In this document: positions 1 to 7,391 of the stretch, piece after piece
How positions within the stretch are numbered: position 1 is the stretch's first letter
Layout: the number at the start of each line of letters is the position of its first letter
NCBI RefSeq assembly: GCF_000685035.1
Contig: NZ_BAYB01000008.1
Span: 62,001 to 126,000 of the forward strand
Direction of reading: 5' to 3'
Length of the DNA stretch: 64,000 nt
Source: Paraburkholderia ferrariae NBRC 106233
GTDB lineage: Bacteria; Pseudomonadota; Gammaproteobacteria; Burkholderiales; Burkholderiaceae
The notes under the pieces: model-generated
Database searches by the model: none
The model's input: the letters and a program-made list of their open reading frames with translations, nothing else
Told to the model about the DNA's origin: nothing
Translations under genes and position numbers: made by a program

Positions 1-31
1 CGTGGCCATTCACGCGCTCAAGGCGCCCTGA
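1..31 (+). CDS. 3' end of a gene running in from the left (possible)
   Basis: A frame open from the left edge reads VAIHALKAP and stops with TGA at 29-31. Only nine residues are visible, so the family cannot be named. It is offered as the likely end of a gene because an inverted repeat follows almost at once. It could equally be chance open sequence. Confidence 0.3.
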   Translation, partial: VAIHALKAP

Positions 32-42
32 ATCGGGCAGAG

Positions 43-83
43 ACGTTCCGCGTCATAACGACAAGAAGACACGCGCGGAACGT
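43..83. repeat. 10-bp inverted repeat, possible terminator; otherwise empty 32-492 region
   Basis: ACGTTCCGCG at 43-52 is matched perfectly by CGCGGAACGT at 74-83 across a 21-base loop. It lies just after the putative stop at 31. No run of T follows, so if it ends transcription it is not a classic intrinsic terminator. The rest of 32-492 holds no convincing gene. It should contain the promoter of the secreted-protein gene at 493, but no -35/-10 pair stands out. Confidence 0.4.
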
Positions 84-492
84 TATTGCTGCGCTCTCCC
101 TGCGTAATCGTTCGGCTCCCGAAAGGATTCGCCGACGGCAAGGGCACGGTCACTCAGCGCCCGTCGAACCCAACCTCAGCCCTTGGGGCTGTTACGCCCC
201 CAACCCCTCGCCCGCCCCGCTCCGGACATGGCCGGTAGATGGCCAGCACATGGCCGATACCGGCTATCGACCGTCCTGGTCGGCCGCCAACGCGCATTTT
301 CGCCCTGCCCTATACTGTAGGAAACGCTTCAGTAAATCTGACCCCTGGATGTTTTCCGTTGTCCCTGGCATCGGGCAGTCCGGTCGGCGGCAAGTGCGGG
401 TCCGCACCGGCCGCGGCGATTGCCGGATTCATGGTCAAGCAGGCGGCGACCGGCTGCGTCGATATTCCAGCCCACTCATAAAGGAGCGAAAC

Positions 493-798
493 ATGGAGAA
501 GGCACTCAAGACACTCGTCGCGGCTGCAGCCGCACTCGCGCTGTGTGGCGGCGCTCATGCCCAGAACAACACGCTGGCAACCCCGAGCGTGAAGTCGCCG
601 GTGGCCGCTGCTGCCGCCACCGCGAATAGCGGCTACGGCACCCCCGGCGCAACGAGCTCGGACAGCGGCATGGGCAGCGGTTCGATGGACAAGACCGCGG
701 ACAAGACCACCACGCTCAGCCCGGCCCCCGGCGCTGGCGCTTACGGCAGCCACAATACGCTGGCCACCCCGAGCGTCGTTTCGCCGGCTAACCAGTAA
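493..798 (+). CDS. small secreted/periplasmic protein, low complexity, function unknown
   Basis: This is a 101-residue protein. The start is fixed by AAGGAG at 481-486, six bases before the ATG. Residues 1-23 form a typical Sec signal peptide (charged MEKALK, Ala/Leu core, cleavage after AHA). The mature part is rich in Ala, Ser, Thr, Gly and Pro, and carries one motif twice: NNTLATPSVKSP near the new N-terminus and HNTLATPSVVSP near the C-terminus. No enzyme motif or cysteine pair remains after cleavage, and no family is recognised. A good intrinsic terminator follows at 862, so it is probably transcribed alone. Secretion is well supported; the function is open. Confidence 0.75.
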   Translation: MEKALKTLVAAAAALALCGGAHAQNNTLATPSVKSPVAAAAATANSGYGTPGATSSDSGMGSGSMDKTADKTTTLSPAPGAGAYGSHNTLATPSVVSPANQ

Positions 799-861
799 CG
801 GCCATCGAGGGCAGCGGGACGATCCGAAGTTCGCGGACATCGTTCGTTGCCCGTCGCAGGG

Positions 862-895
862 AAAACCGCTGCGCTTGCGAGCAGCGGTTTTTTTT
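862..895 (+). terminator. rho-independent terminator
   Basis: AAAACCGCTGC at 862-872 pairs with GCAGCGGTTTT at 881-891 around an 8-base loop, and the stem runs into eight T residues (888-895). It ends the transcript of the small secreted protein and separates it from the reductase gene at 1082. Confidence 0.88.
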
Positions 896-1081
896 CGCCC
901 TCGCCTCTTCTTCCGCCCGGATGCGACGCAGACGCTCGAACGTCAGGCGAATCGGGCGCGCGACGAGCGGGCCGTCATCGGGGGCCGTCGAACACCACGA
1001 TGTCCGGGTGAGCGAGGAAACGGTTCAGCTTCGTCTACATTACGTCAGGCGTACAGTGACGCGTCTGAACGGAGGCAAACG

Positions 1082-1744
1082 ATGACACGCGTTCGCGTTG
1101 AAGGCTTCACGATCTCGCTCGACGGCTATGGAGCCGGCCCGGATCAGGACCTCGACCATCCGCTCGGCGTGGGCGGAATGGAACTGCACCAGTGGCTGTT
1201 CCCAACCCGCACGTTCCAGCGCAGCCTGTTCGGCAAGGACAGCGGCACCACCGGCGTTGACGACGATTTCGCCGCCCGTAGCTTCCAGAATGTGGGCGCC
1301 TGGATATTGGGCAGGAACATGTTCGGCCCCATTCGCGGGGCCTGGCCGGACCTGAACTGGAAAGGCTGGTGGGGCGACACTCCGCCGTATCACGCTCCGG
1401 TCTTCATCCTGACGCATCACGCTCGCCCCGCCATCGAGATGGAAGGCGGCACGACCTTCCACTTCGTCACCGGCGGCGCGCACGAAGCGCTCGACCGGGC
1501 ACGCGAGGCCGCGGCGGGCCAGGACGTGCGGATCGGCGGCGGCCCGGACACGATCCGGCAGTATCTTCGCGAGGGCCTCGTCGATGAACTGCACGTTGCG
1601 ATCGCACCGGTCCTGCTCGGCCGCGGAGAATCGCTGTTCGCAGGCATCGACCTGCGCGCGCTGGGATACGAGTGCGTGGAATCCGTGGCGTCCGGGAAAG
1701 CCACGCATGTCGTCCTGCGGCGCGGAGGGCGCACGGACGCCTGA
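1082..1744 (+). CDS. dihydrofolate reductase / RibD C-terminal family protein
   Basis: This 220-residue cytosolic protein belongs to the DHFR-like RibD C-terminal superfamily of NADPH-dependent reductases. Visible marks are the N-terminal strand ending TISLDGYGAG, the segment GAWILGRNMFG typical of this family, a late glycine-rich cofactor segment RIGGGPDTIRQYL, and DELHVAIAPVLLGRGESLF, which matches the conserved end of YwjB/YyaP-like proteins. The ATG at 1082 is chosen because GGAGG lies about seven bases upstream; the open frame extends further but has no ribosome site. The substrate is unknown. Such proteins are often labelled DHFR without proof, and the catalytic acidic residue of true DHFR is not obvious. 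It stands alone, with a converging DUF3820 gene downstream. Confidence 0.82.
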   Translation: MTRVRVEGFTISLDGYGAGPDQDLDHPLGVGGMELHQWLFPTRTFQRSLFGKDSGTTGVDDDFAARSFQNVGAWILGRNMFGPIRGAWPDLNWKGWWGDTPPYHAPVFILTHHARPAIEMEGGTTFHFVTGGAHEALDRAREAAAGQDVRIGGGPDTIRQYLREGLVDELHVAIAPVLLGRGESLFAGIDLRALGYECVESVASGKATHVVLRRGGRTDA

Positions 1745-1774
1745 CCGCGCGCGCAAGGTCACGGACTGAAAGCG

Positions 1775-1990
1775 CTATTCGCGCTTGCGCAGCGGGTCGA
1801 GCAGACCCCTCAGGCCGTTGTGATCCATCTCGTGTATCAACGCGAGCAGGCGGCCGACTTCGCCGCGCGGAAACCCTTCGCGGGCAAACCAGTTCAGGTA
1901 ATGCCCGGGCAGGTCGGCAATGAGCCGGCCTTTGTATTTGCCGAAGGGCATGGTGACGGTGAGAAGGCGTTCGAGGTCCTGGACTTGCAT
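1775..1990 (-). CDS. DUF3820 family small protein
   Basis: This is a 71-residue protein with the DUF3820 signature MPFGKYKGRLIADLPGHYLN. The family is found as a free small protein in many proteobacteria and has been annotated as a putative quorum-sensing-regulated virulence factor. Homology to exonuclease-associated domains has been suggested, but the biochemical role is not known. The ATG at 1990 gives the usual family length. It lies 49 bases downstream of copD on the same strand and could be the last gene of the copper operon, although there is no functional reason to expect this. Confidence 0.8.
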   Translation of the reverse strand: MQVQDLERLLTVTMPFGKYKGRLIADLPGHYLNWFAREGFPRGEVGRLLALIHEMDHNGLRGLLDPLRKRE

Positions 1991-2039
1991 GAGGCTATTA
2001 TGCAGTGCTTTCTGTTTTCGGCAGCGCGGTGCGGCGCTT

Positions 2040-2945
2040 TCAAGCGCCCACCGGAGACGTATGCCCCAGCGCGGCCGCAATCGCCAGCACGGCCAACATG
2101 AACAACGCCTCGACAAACAGCCACGTATCGAAACGGTGCTGCACAACCGCGTATGCCGGGTCGTTGCGATGGGCCCGCGCCTGCAGATCCGGCAGGACTG
2201 CCATACGATTCCATCCGCCCAGCACCACGGCGGCGGCAACGCATACCAGCTTCGCCGAAAGTATGCGGCCCCAGGCCGTGCCCATGATCGAAGCATGGAC
2301 TTGCGCGGTGTCCTCGATCATGTTGTAGATCCCGGTGATGACCACCACCACGAGCGCCATGGTCGCCAGATGGGACAGGTGGCCGCAGAACGCCGCACGC
2401 CGCATGGGTGCGTCGCTGGTGGTATACGCAAAGCCGCGTTGCAGCATCGCGGCGACCATGACGCTGCCCGCCCATAGCGCCGTGGCACACAGATGCACGA
2501 GGTGGATCGTCTCGCGCACGGAAAAGTCGCCCGAATCGGCAGCGTGGCTGGCCGCGGCCTTCCCCGCTGCCCAGACGACGAGGCCAAGTGCGAACAGGGG
2601 CAACCCGCGGCGTGCGGGCAGGCGGCTCAACGCCGCCAGCAACGCGCCGGTGAACCCGATGGTCCATGCGAGTCCAAAGTGAGACTCCGATAGCACGGCG
2701 CCCACGGCGGAGCCGGCCTCCATCAGTGGCGAGCCGCTCATCACTGCCGCCTGCAACCAGAGATAGGCAAGCGCCGCGATCGCCATGGCCAGCGCGAGGA
2801 GCAACTGCCCGATGCGCAACGAGGCCGGCACAATGAGGCCACTGCGCCCGGCCATCACGCCGCAGGCCAGCGTGCCGGCTGCGGCCGCAAACAGCACGTC
2901 CTGTATTGCCGCCAGCACAATCTGCGCAATGACGAGCGGGTCCAC
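2040..2945 (-). CDS. copD: copper resistance protein CopD
   Basis: This 301-residue inner-membrane protein has about eight hydrophobic segments and the CopD domain in the C-terminal half (HLVHLCATALWAGS, HLSHLATMALVVVVITG and GRILSAKLVCVAAAVVLGGWNR). Family knowledge says CopD works with periplasmic CopC to move copper into the cytoplasm or to cuproenzymes. The conserved His residues in the helices (HLVHL, HLSHL) are plausible copper ligands. GTG at 2945 is chosen because it begins two bases after the copC stop and gives the family length; no clear ribosome site is seen, so translational coupling is likely. An in-frame GTG a few codons upstream, inside copC, is the alternative. Confidence 0.85.
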   Translation of the reverse strand: MDPLVIAQIVLAAIQDVLFAAAAGTLACGVMAGRSGLIVPASLRIGQLLLALAMAIAALAYLWLQAAVMSGSPLMEAGSAVGAVLSESHFGLAWTIGFTGALLAALSRLPARRGLPLFALGLVVWAAGKAAASHAADSGDFSVRETIHLVHLCATALWAGSVMVAAMLQRGFAYTTSDAPMRRAAFCGHLSHLATMALVVVVITGIYNMIEDTAQVHASIMGTAWGRILSAKLVCVAAAVVLGGWNRMAVLPDLQARAHRNDPAYAVVQHRFDTWLFVEALFMLAVLAIAAALGHTSPVGA

Positions 2946-2947
2946 GC

Positions 2948-3313
2948 TTATTTCACCGTGAACGTATAGTGCCCTTGCGTACGATGGCCGTCGTCGGCGA
3001 CCGCCACCCAAGCCACCGTATAGACGCCCGGCATCAGCGCATTGAGGCCCACCGACATGTGCTTCTTGTTCGACGGATCGACCACGGCCTTACCGCTCGT
3101 CGCGGACTTGCCCTGAGCGTCGGTCACGGTAATCGAGCTGAACGCGGGTTCGATGCCGTCGTCGAAATCGATTGCCACTTCCTTCTGCGTGGCCGGCACG
3201 GTTGCGCCGGCAGAAGGATCCTGGTGCTGCGGATAGGCATGGGCGTGCGCGAGCTGGCAGGCGGCGACGAAAAGCGCGGCGACAGCCGTGCGCGCGAAGG
3301 TATGCAGTTTCAT
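2948..3313 (-). CDS. copC: periplasmic copper-binding protein CopC
   Basis: This is a 121-residue protein. Residues 1-24 are a signal peptide ending AHA, so the mature protein begins with His25, the expected N-terminal copper(II) ligand of CopC. The C-terminal strand carries DDGH at 107-110, which supplies the Asp and His of the same Cu(II) site. The methionine-rich Cu(I) loop of Pseudomonas CopC is absent, so this looks like a Cu(II)-only CopC. The start has GGAG about nine bases upstream. The gene sits 16 bases after the outer-membrane-type gene and two bases before copD, one transcript with both. Its expected role is to carry copper in the periplasm and hand it to CopD. Confidence 0.9.
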   Translation of the reverse strand: MKLHTFARTAVAALFVAACQLAHAHAYPQHQDPSAGATVPATQKEVAIDFDDGIEPAFSSITVTDAQGKSATSGKAVVDPSNKKHMSVGLNALMPGVYTVAWVAVADDGHRTQGHYTFTVK

Positions 3314-3329
3314 CAGGAGTCTCCTTCAA

Positions 3330-4247
3330 TCAGAAAAGGGGCTTGCCAATCGAGCCCGGGAAGATGTCGTCGAGGAACAGGTGCGCATCGAGCAGCACCC
3401 CGACGTGGGCGCCGGTCAGGCGATTCACCGGAATCTGCGCTTCGACGCCGAATTGCCCCCAGTGGTTCAGCCACAGCACGCCGGGGTTGATGGTCCCGGT
3501 CGTTTGCCCGGCGCAAGCGCCTGCCGTGCAGGTGCTCATCGGCGCTTCCACCACGAAATAGGCGCCGGCGAGCGGCTGCGGCAGGCCGAAATCCTTCACC
3601 TCATGCTGCAGGTAGGGGATGCTGTACTGCAGCGTGAGGCCCCAGAAGAACGAGTTCGGCCCCTGATCCGACGATGCGGTTGTCATGTTCGGGCTCAGTT
3701 GCGCGGTGACGGCCATCGGCCGCAGATACGAAAGCGCATCGGGCAGATCGCCGAAGCCCTTGCCCAGGTAAAGATTCGGGCTGATCGTCGAATACGGGCT
3801 TCCGATCGATCTGGCGCCGGTGCCGCCAATCTCGGCGAGGAGGCCGACCGATGCCATGAATTCGTGCGCCGCGTTCGCGTAGACCATGTACTTCGTGCCC
3901 ACGGTCACGTTATCCCAGCCTTTGGCGGACCCGCCATCTGGATCGTTCTGGCTCACGTAGTCGCTCGAAACGCTGAGCTGCCAGTTCCGCGTGATCGTTT
4001 TATCCCACTCGTACGAGACGGTGTTCACGTTCATGTCGTCGCCGTTGGCATCCGGCGACTTGATGTGACCGAACTGCGTGTCGAATTCGTCGTCCACGCC
4101 GGGGTCGTCGACGGTCATCGTCGCGGGGAAAATGCGGTCGCCGACCACGGCGTGGGCATGGGCGCCGGAGGCGTGGGCGAGGCAGGCAATGGCGGCAAGC
4201 ATGGCGGCGCGCGAAGGCGAGGCATGCCGCTCGAAGAAGGAGCGCAT
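3330..4247 (-). CDS. outer-membrane-type protein of the copper operon, function unknown
   Basis: This is a 305-residue protein with a signal peptide (cleavage near residue 32, after GAHAHA). The rest alternates short polar turns with amphipathic strands (WQLSVSSDYVSQND, WDNVTVGTKYMVY, FFWGLTLQYSIPYL) and ends in Phe, which suggests a small beta-barrel in the outer membrane. The MetA-pathway/transporter barrel families are the nearest match I can suggest, at low certainty. GGAGAAAACTCTC precedes the ATG at 4247. It lies between a DUF2946 gene and copC on one strand, so a part in copper import or export across the outer membrane is inferred only from position. Confidence 0.72.
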   Translation of the reverse strand: MRSFFERHASPSRAAMLAAIACLAHASGAHAHAVVGDRIFPATMTVDDPGVDDEFDTQFGHIKSPDANGDDMNVNTVSYEWDKTITRNWQLSVSSDYVSQNDPDGGSAKGWDNVTVGTKYMVYANAAHEFMASVGLLAEIGGTGARSIGSPYSTISPNLYLGKGFGDLPDALSYLRPMAVTAQLSPNMTTASSDQGPNSFFWGLTLQYSIPYLQHEVKDFGLPQPLAGAYFVVEAPMSTCTAGACAGQTTGTINPGVLWLNHWGQFGVEAQIPVNRLTGAHVGVLLDAHLFLDDIFPGSIGKPLF

Positions 4248-4350
4248 GAGAGTTTTCTCCAGTTGTCGTTCGATAGCGTCGTGCGCGGGCACGACAAGCG
4301 GCCGCCCGCAACGTATGCAAGGCGGCAACACTTGAAAAGGCAAAACGAGA

Positions 4351-4725
4351 TCAGGAGAAAACGGGAGGGGCCCGCGATTGCGCAACCGTGTGAACAACCT
4401 GGTGGCGCACTTCGACCGGTGCGACCGCCACCAGCACATGCGTTTGCGCCAGTGCCGCGGCAAGCGCTGCCGGCGTACCCGGCAGCGTTGGGACGTGCGC
4501 GATCAGGCTGCAATAGGGGCAAAGCCGCCAGTGCGCCCCGGCCTGATGTGCCGGCTTGCCGTCTTGCGCAGGCGCCGCGACTTCGGCCGAGCAATAAGTC
4601 TGCAGCGCATCGCTGAGCCGATGATGCGACGCCAACACCTGCGACACCGTCGGCGCGAGCGTCACCATCAGGATTGCAAGCAATCCCAACAGGCTGCCGA
4701 GTCGAGGGAAGCGAACGCGGTACAT
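4351..4725 (-). CDS. DUF2946 family protein, copper operon
   Basis: This is a 124-residue protein with one N-terminal hydrophobic segment (GSLLGLLAILMVTLAPTVSQ) and the DUF2946 core CPYCSLIAHVP near residue 70. A second cysteine (YCSAE) lies near residue 45, and several histidines follow (QAGAHW, HVPTL, HQVVH). Such small Cys/His-rich membrane-anchored proteins are commonly found beside copper and other metal transport genes, but their biochemistry is not known to me. The ATG at 4725 is chosen because it begins the hydrophobic segment cleanly; an upstream in-frame start at 4788 would add an odd 21-residue tail. It is the first gene of the copper operon, 103 bases before the outer-membrane-type gene. 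Confidence 0.75.
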   Translation of the reverse strand: MYRVRFPRLGSLLGLLAILMVTLAPTVSQVLASHHRLSDALQTYCSAEVAAPAQDGKPAHQAGAHWRLCPYCSLIAHVPTLPGTPAALAAALAQTHVLVAVAPVEVRHQVVHTVAQSRAPPVFS

Positions 4726-4883
4726 GGCGCGCGGCGTGAACGCGAAAAACGAGGACGCTGAATTATGCCACGCGCCCCGCGCGTTCAAGCTGCAAAATCG
4801 GGCGCCCCCCTACTCCCGTCAAGGGAAAGCAATTAGAAAGAAAACGACACGCAATGCGAAAGAGAATCGACTGTGCGTAATTG

Positions 4884-5010
4884 GCGAGGTATAAGCCCAA
4901 ATGGCTACGCAACAACACGGATGCCGGGGGAAGCCGGTGAGATTCCGGCGCGGTCGCGCCACTGTATCGGGGCATTGCATTGCCGGTCTCGCCCCGGAGT
5001 CAGACCTCGC
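4884..5010 (+). promoter_or_regulatory. cobalamin (B12) riboswitch
   Basis: The leader has the conserved cobalamin aptamer core, GAAGCCGGTGAGATTCCGGC then GCGGTCGCGCCACTGTA, followed by the 3' B12-box-like GGAGTCAGACCTCGC. The closing P1 helix is visible: GCGAGGT at 4884-4890 pairs fully with ACCTCGC at 5004-5010. The aptamer ends 52 bases before the NiCoT permease start. High coenzyme B12 would be expected to reduce expression of the transporter, most simply by hiding the ribosome site. Confidence 0.92.
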
Positions 5011-5062
5011 GGCATCGTCCTTTCCATCTGTCACGGAACGCGTCAATTCCGGGAGATATTGA

Positions 5063-6124
5063 ATGCTTGATCACCTGATCCAGATTTTCAACGACTCGAA
5101 TTCGAGAGTCCGCAACAAACTGTTCGGCATCTATGGCGTGCTCATTGCCATCAACATACTGGCCTGGGTGTGGGCACTGGCGGCCTTCCACGCGTACCCC
5201 GTGCTCCTCGGCACGGCGATGCTCGCCTATGGTTTCGGGCTGCGCCATGCCGTCGATGCCGACCACATTGCGGCAATCGACAACGTGACACGCAAGCTCA
5301 TGCAGGAGAACAAGCGGCCCGTTGCCGTGGGATTCTTCTTCTCGCTCGGACACTCGACCGTCGTCGTCCTGGCTTCGGCCGGCGTGGCACTGGCCACCGC
5401 CGCGATGCAGAACCGCTTCGACTACTTCAAGGATATTGGCGGTGTGATCGGCACACTCGTTTCCGCCTTTTTCCTCTTTGCGCTCGCGCTGATGAACCTC
5501 CTGATTCTGCGCGGCATTTACCGCGCGTGGAAACACGTCCGCAGCGGCGGCGCCTATGTCGATGACGACTTCGACATGCTGCTTGCCAACCGCGGCTTCG
5601 TGGCGCGGCTCTTCCGCCCGCTCTTTCGCCTCGTGACGCGAAGCTGGCACATGTATCCGATCGGCTTTCTGTTCGGCCTCGGCTTCGATACGGCGACCGA
5701 AATCGGGCTGCTCGGCATCGCGGCAACGCAAGCGGCAAAGGGGCTTTCGCCGTGGTCGATCATGGTGTTCCCCGTGCTCTTCAGCGCAGGCATGTCGCTG
5801 ATCGACACGCTGGATGGCCACCTGATGCTGGGCGCCTATGGCTGGGCCTACCAGAAGCCGCTGCGCAAGATCTACTACAACATGACGATCACCCTGGTTT
5901 CGATTGTGGTGGCTGTCGTGATCGGCGGGATCGAGGCGCTCGGCCTGCTCGCCGACCAGTTGAACCTGAAGGGTGCGCTCTGGGATACGATCGGCTCGCT
6001 CAACGATAACTTCGGCATGCTGGGCTACATCATCATCGGCATTTTCGCCCTTAGCTGGATTGCGTCGGTCGCGATTTACCGGGCGAAGCGGCTCGACGAT
6101 GTGCAGGTAGGTTCGCAGTCCTGA
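5063..6124 (+). CDS. nickel/cobalt permease, NiCoT (HoxN/NixA) family
   Basis: This is a 353-residue inner-membrane permease with about eight membrane segments. The family signature HAVDADHI is at residues 62-69 in the second segment, and the other NiCoT blocks are present: FFFSLGHSTVV near 91, GFLFGLGFDTATEI near 205, and a SLIDTLDG segment near 243. NiCoT permeases import Ni2+ and/or Co2+ with high affinity using the proton motive force. The cobalamin riboswitch in the leader argues that cobalt for B12 synthesis is the physiological cargo here. The ATG at 5063 has GGGAG about seven bases before it. The gene is divergent from the copper operon and appears to be transcribed alone. Confidence 0.93.
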   Translation: MLDHLIQIFNDSNSRVRNKLFGIYGVLIAINILAWVWALAAFHAYPVLLGTAMLAYGFGLRHAVDADHIAAIDNVTRKLMQENKRPVAVGFFFSLGHSTVVVLASAGVALATAAMQNRFDYFKDIGGVIGTLVSAFFLFALALMNLLILRGIYRAWKHVRSGGAYVDDDFDMLLANRGFVARLFRPLFRLVTRSWHMYPIGFLFGLGFDTATEIGLLGIAATQAAKGLSPWSIMVFPVLFSAGMSLIDTLDGHLMLGAYGWAYQKPLRKIYYNMTITLVSIVVAVVIGGIEALGLLADQLNLKGALWDTIGSLNDNFGMLGYIIIGIFALSWIASVAIYRAKRLDDVQVGSQS

Positions 6125-6330
6125 CTGGATTGTGGCGGCGGGTGGGGCAACGTGGCGGCTACGCCGGGTTGTCTCTGCCGGTTATGCGAGAGCGGCTGAG
6201 GCCCCGGTCCGTTACGCCGATTCGTCGACGCGGCGCAGCGGGGAACGGTGGTCGCGGAATGCTTTCGGCCACTGATCACGTTCGCCATGGTGAAGGCCGC
6301 GTGGCCACCCATCATTCTCCGGGGGTCGAT

Positions 6331-6555
6331 TCAGCGCCGAGGCGCCGTATCTTCTGGCTCGAACCATTCGGGCCAGGAGCAGACGTAGAGAGTGTCCTGC
6401 AAGCGGCAGCGGCCGCAGGTATCGCAGCCGACCAGCGGTCGCTTAATCGTCCGTTCGACGGCATGTAGCGCGTGCGCAGCCACGCCGGCCTTCCAGATCG
6501 GCCGCGTCACGCTCCAGCCAAAGGCTCTGCTGAGCCATCCCGTGCGACTGAAGAA
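6331..6555 (-). pseudogene. remnant of a methylenetetrahydrofolate reductase C-terminal domain (MTHFR_C)
   Basis: Reading the minus strand towards the TGA at 6331-6333 gives about 74 residues. The core, HAVERTIKRPLVGCDTCGRC then RLQDTLYVC, matches the cysteine-rich C-terminal domain of some methylenetetrahydrofolate reductases, which have CxxCGxC and a later CP-x-x-C. The second cysteine cluster and the usual CGG end are missing, and the frame has no start: it is closed upstream by a stop near 6646. It therefore looks like a broken piece of a folate/methionine gene next to the mesD-mesX locus. The rest of 6125-6690 shows no gene. Confidence 0.5.
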
Positions 6556-6690
6556 CTGGCTATGTACCGAAGAGAGCAGCGTGTGTCGCGGCGCTCCCGG
6601 CGGGTGGCGGTGACATCGGATTGCCCCATTTCCCAGGCACCGCTTTCAGGGGTGAAGCAGACTTCGGGCGCCCCCAGCGGAGGTCAACGC

Positions 6691-7200
6691 TCAAACCGCG
6701 CCATGCGCGGCGATGTTGCGATATTGTCCCTTGAAATAAAGCAATGGCTGCGTCGCAGCAGTTTCTTGCAGGTTTAACGCTTTCACTTCACCAATGACGA
6801 TCAGGTGATCACCTGCGGCGTGTTCGGCGTAAATTTCGCAATCAAGCCAGTGAAGGCTGCCGGCAATGATCGGATTGCCCAGCGGCGATTCCTGCCATTC
6901 GACTCCATGCCACTTGTCCGTGCCGCGCCGAGCAAACTGGTTCGAAACCTTGACTTGCTCATCCGACAGGATATTGACTGCGAATCGACCTGCCTGGCGA
7001 ATTTTAGGGAAGCTGGCCGAACTGGACATTACGCTGAATGACACCAGCGGCGGGCTCATCGACACGCTATAGAACGACTGGCAAGTGAAGCCAATCGGCT
7101 CGCCATCGATATGCGATGTAATCACCGTGATACCGGATGCGTAGTGCCCGAGCGCTTCCCGAAAGCTCAATGGCTCGATGACGGTACTAGGGAGTGACAT
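6691..7200 (-). CDS. flavin reductase-like protein (NAD(P)H:FMN oxidoreductase domain)
   Basis: This is a 169-residue protein of the flavin-reductase-like split-barrel family (FMN_red type). Recognisable blocks are the N-terminal FREALGHYASGITVITSH, the FMN-binding GFTCQSFYSVSMSPPLVSFS and the phosphate-binding AGRFAVNIL with Q/N residues after it. A C-terminal DHLIVIGEVKAL-type strand precedes YFKGQYRNI. Members supply reduced FMN to an oxygen-using partner. It lies 191 bases downstream of mesD on the same strand, so it is probably co-regulated with, and may serve, the MesX/MesD pair, although that link is inference. No strong ribosome site precedes the ATG at 7200. Confidence 0.85.
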   Translation of the reverse strand: MSLPSTVIEPLSFREALGHYASGITVITSHIDGEPIGFTCQSFYSVSMSPPLVSFSVMSSSASFPKIRQAGRFAVNILSDEQVKVSNQFARRGTDKWHGVEWQESPLGNPIIAGSLHWLDCEIYAEHAAGDHLIVIGEVKALNLQETAATQPLLYFKGQYRNIAAHGAV

Positions 7201-7246
7201 AGTAGGTACTAAATACTGGGTGCAGCTCGAAAGGGTTAAGGAAAGC

Positions 7247-7279
7247 CTGAAGTCGTCCGGGAAGGTGGGCTGACTTCAG
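7247..7279. repeat. inverted repeat between mesD and the flavin reductase gene
   Basis: CTGAAGTC at 7247-7254 is repeated inverted as GACTTCAG at 7272-7279 with a 17-base centre. It has no T-run, so terminator function is doubtful. The half-site TGAAGTC resembles half of a MetR box, but the spacing is wrong for MetR. It may be an operator or RNA hairpin controlling the distal gene. Confidence 0.35.
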
Positions 7280-7391
7280 CCTTTGCCAATATTGAAAGCG
7301 CCCCATCGATCAGAGCCGACCGGGTCGCCTACTCAATTCTCCGCGTCTGGCCGTCGCGAGCCGCTCACGACGGCCATTTTCCGCCTCAGAA

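Noticed and set aside
6472..6777. Plus-strand frame across the 6.5-6.8 kb gap
   Set aside because: It runs opposite the flavin reductase end and the MTHFR_C remnant, has no ribosome site and gives no protein family. The minus-strand remnant explains the region better.
7247..7279. MetR box or terminator between mesD and the flavin reductase
   Set aside because: The arms are spaced by 17 bases, not 5, and no T-run follows, so it is listed only as an inverted repeat.
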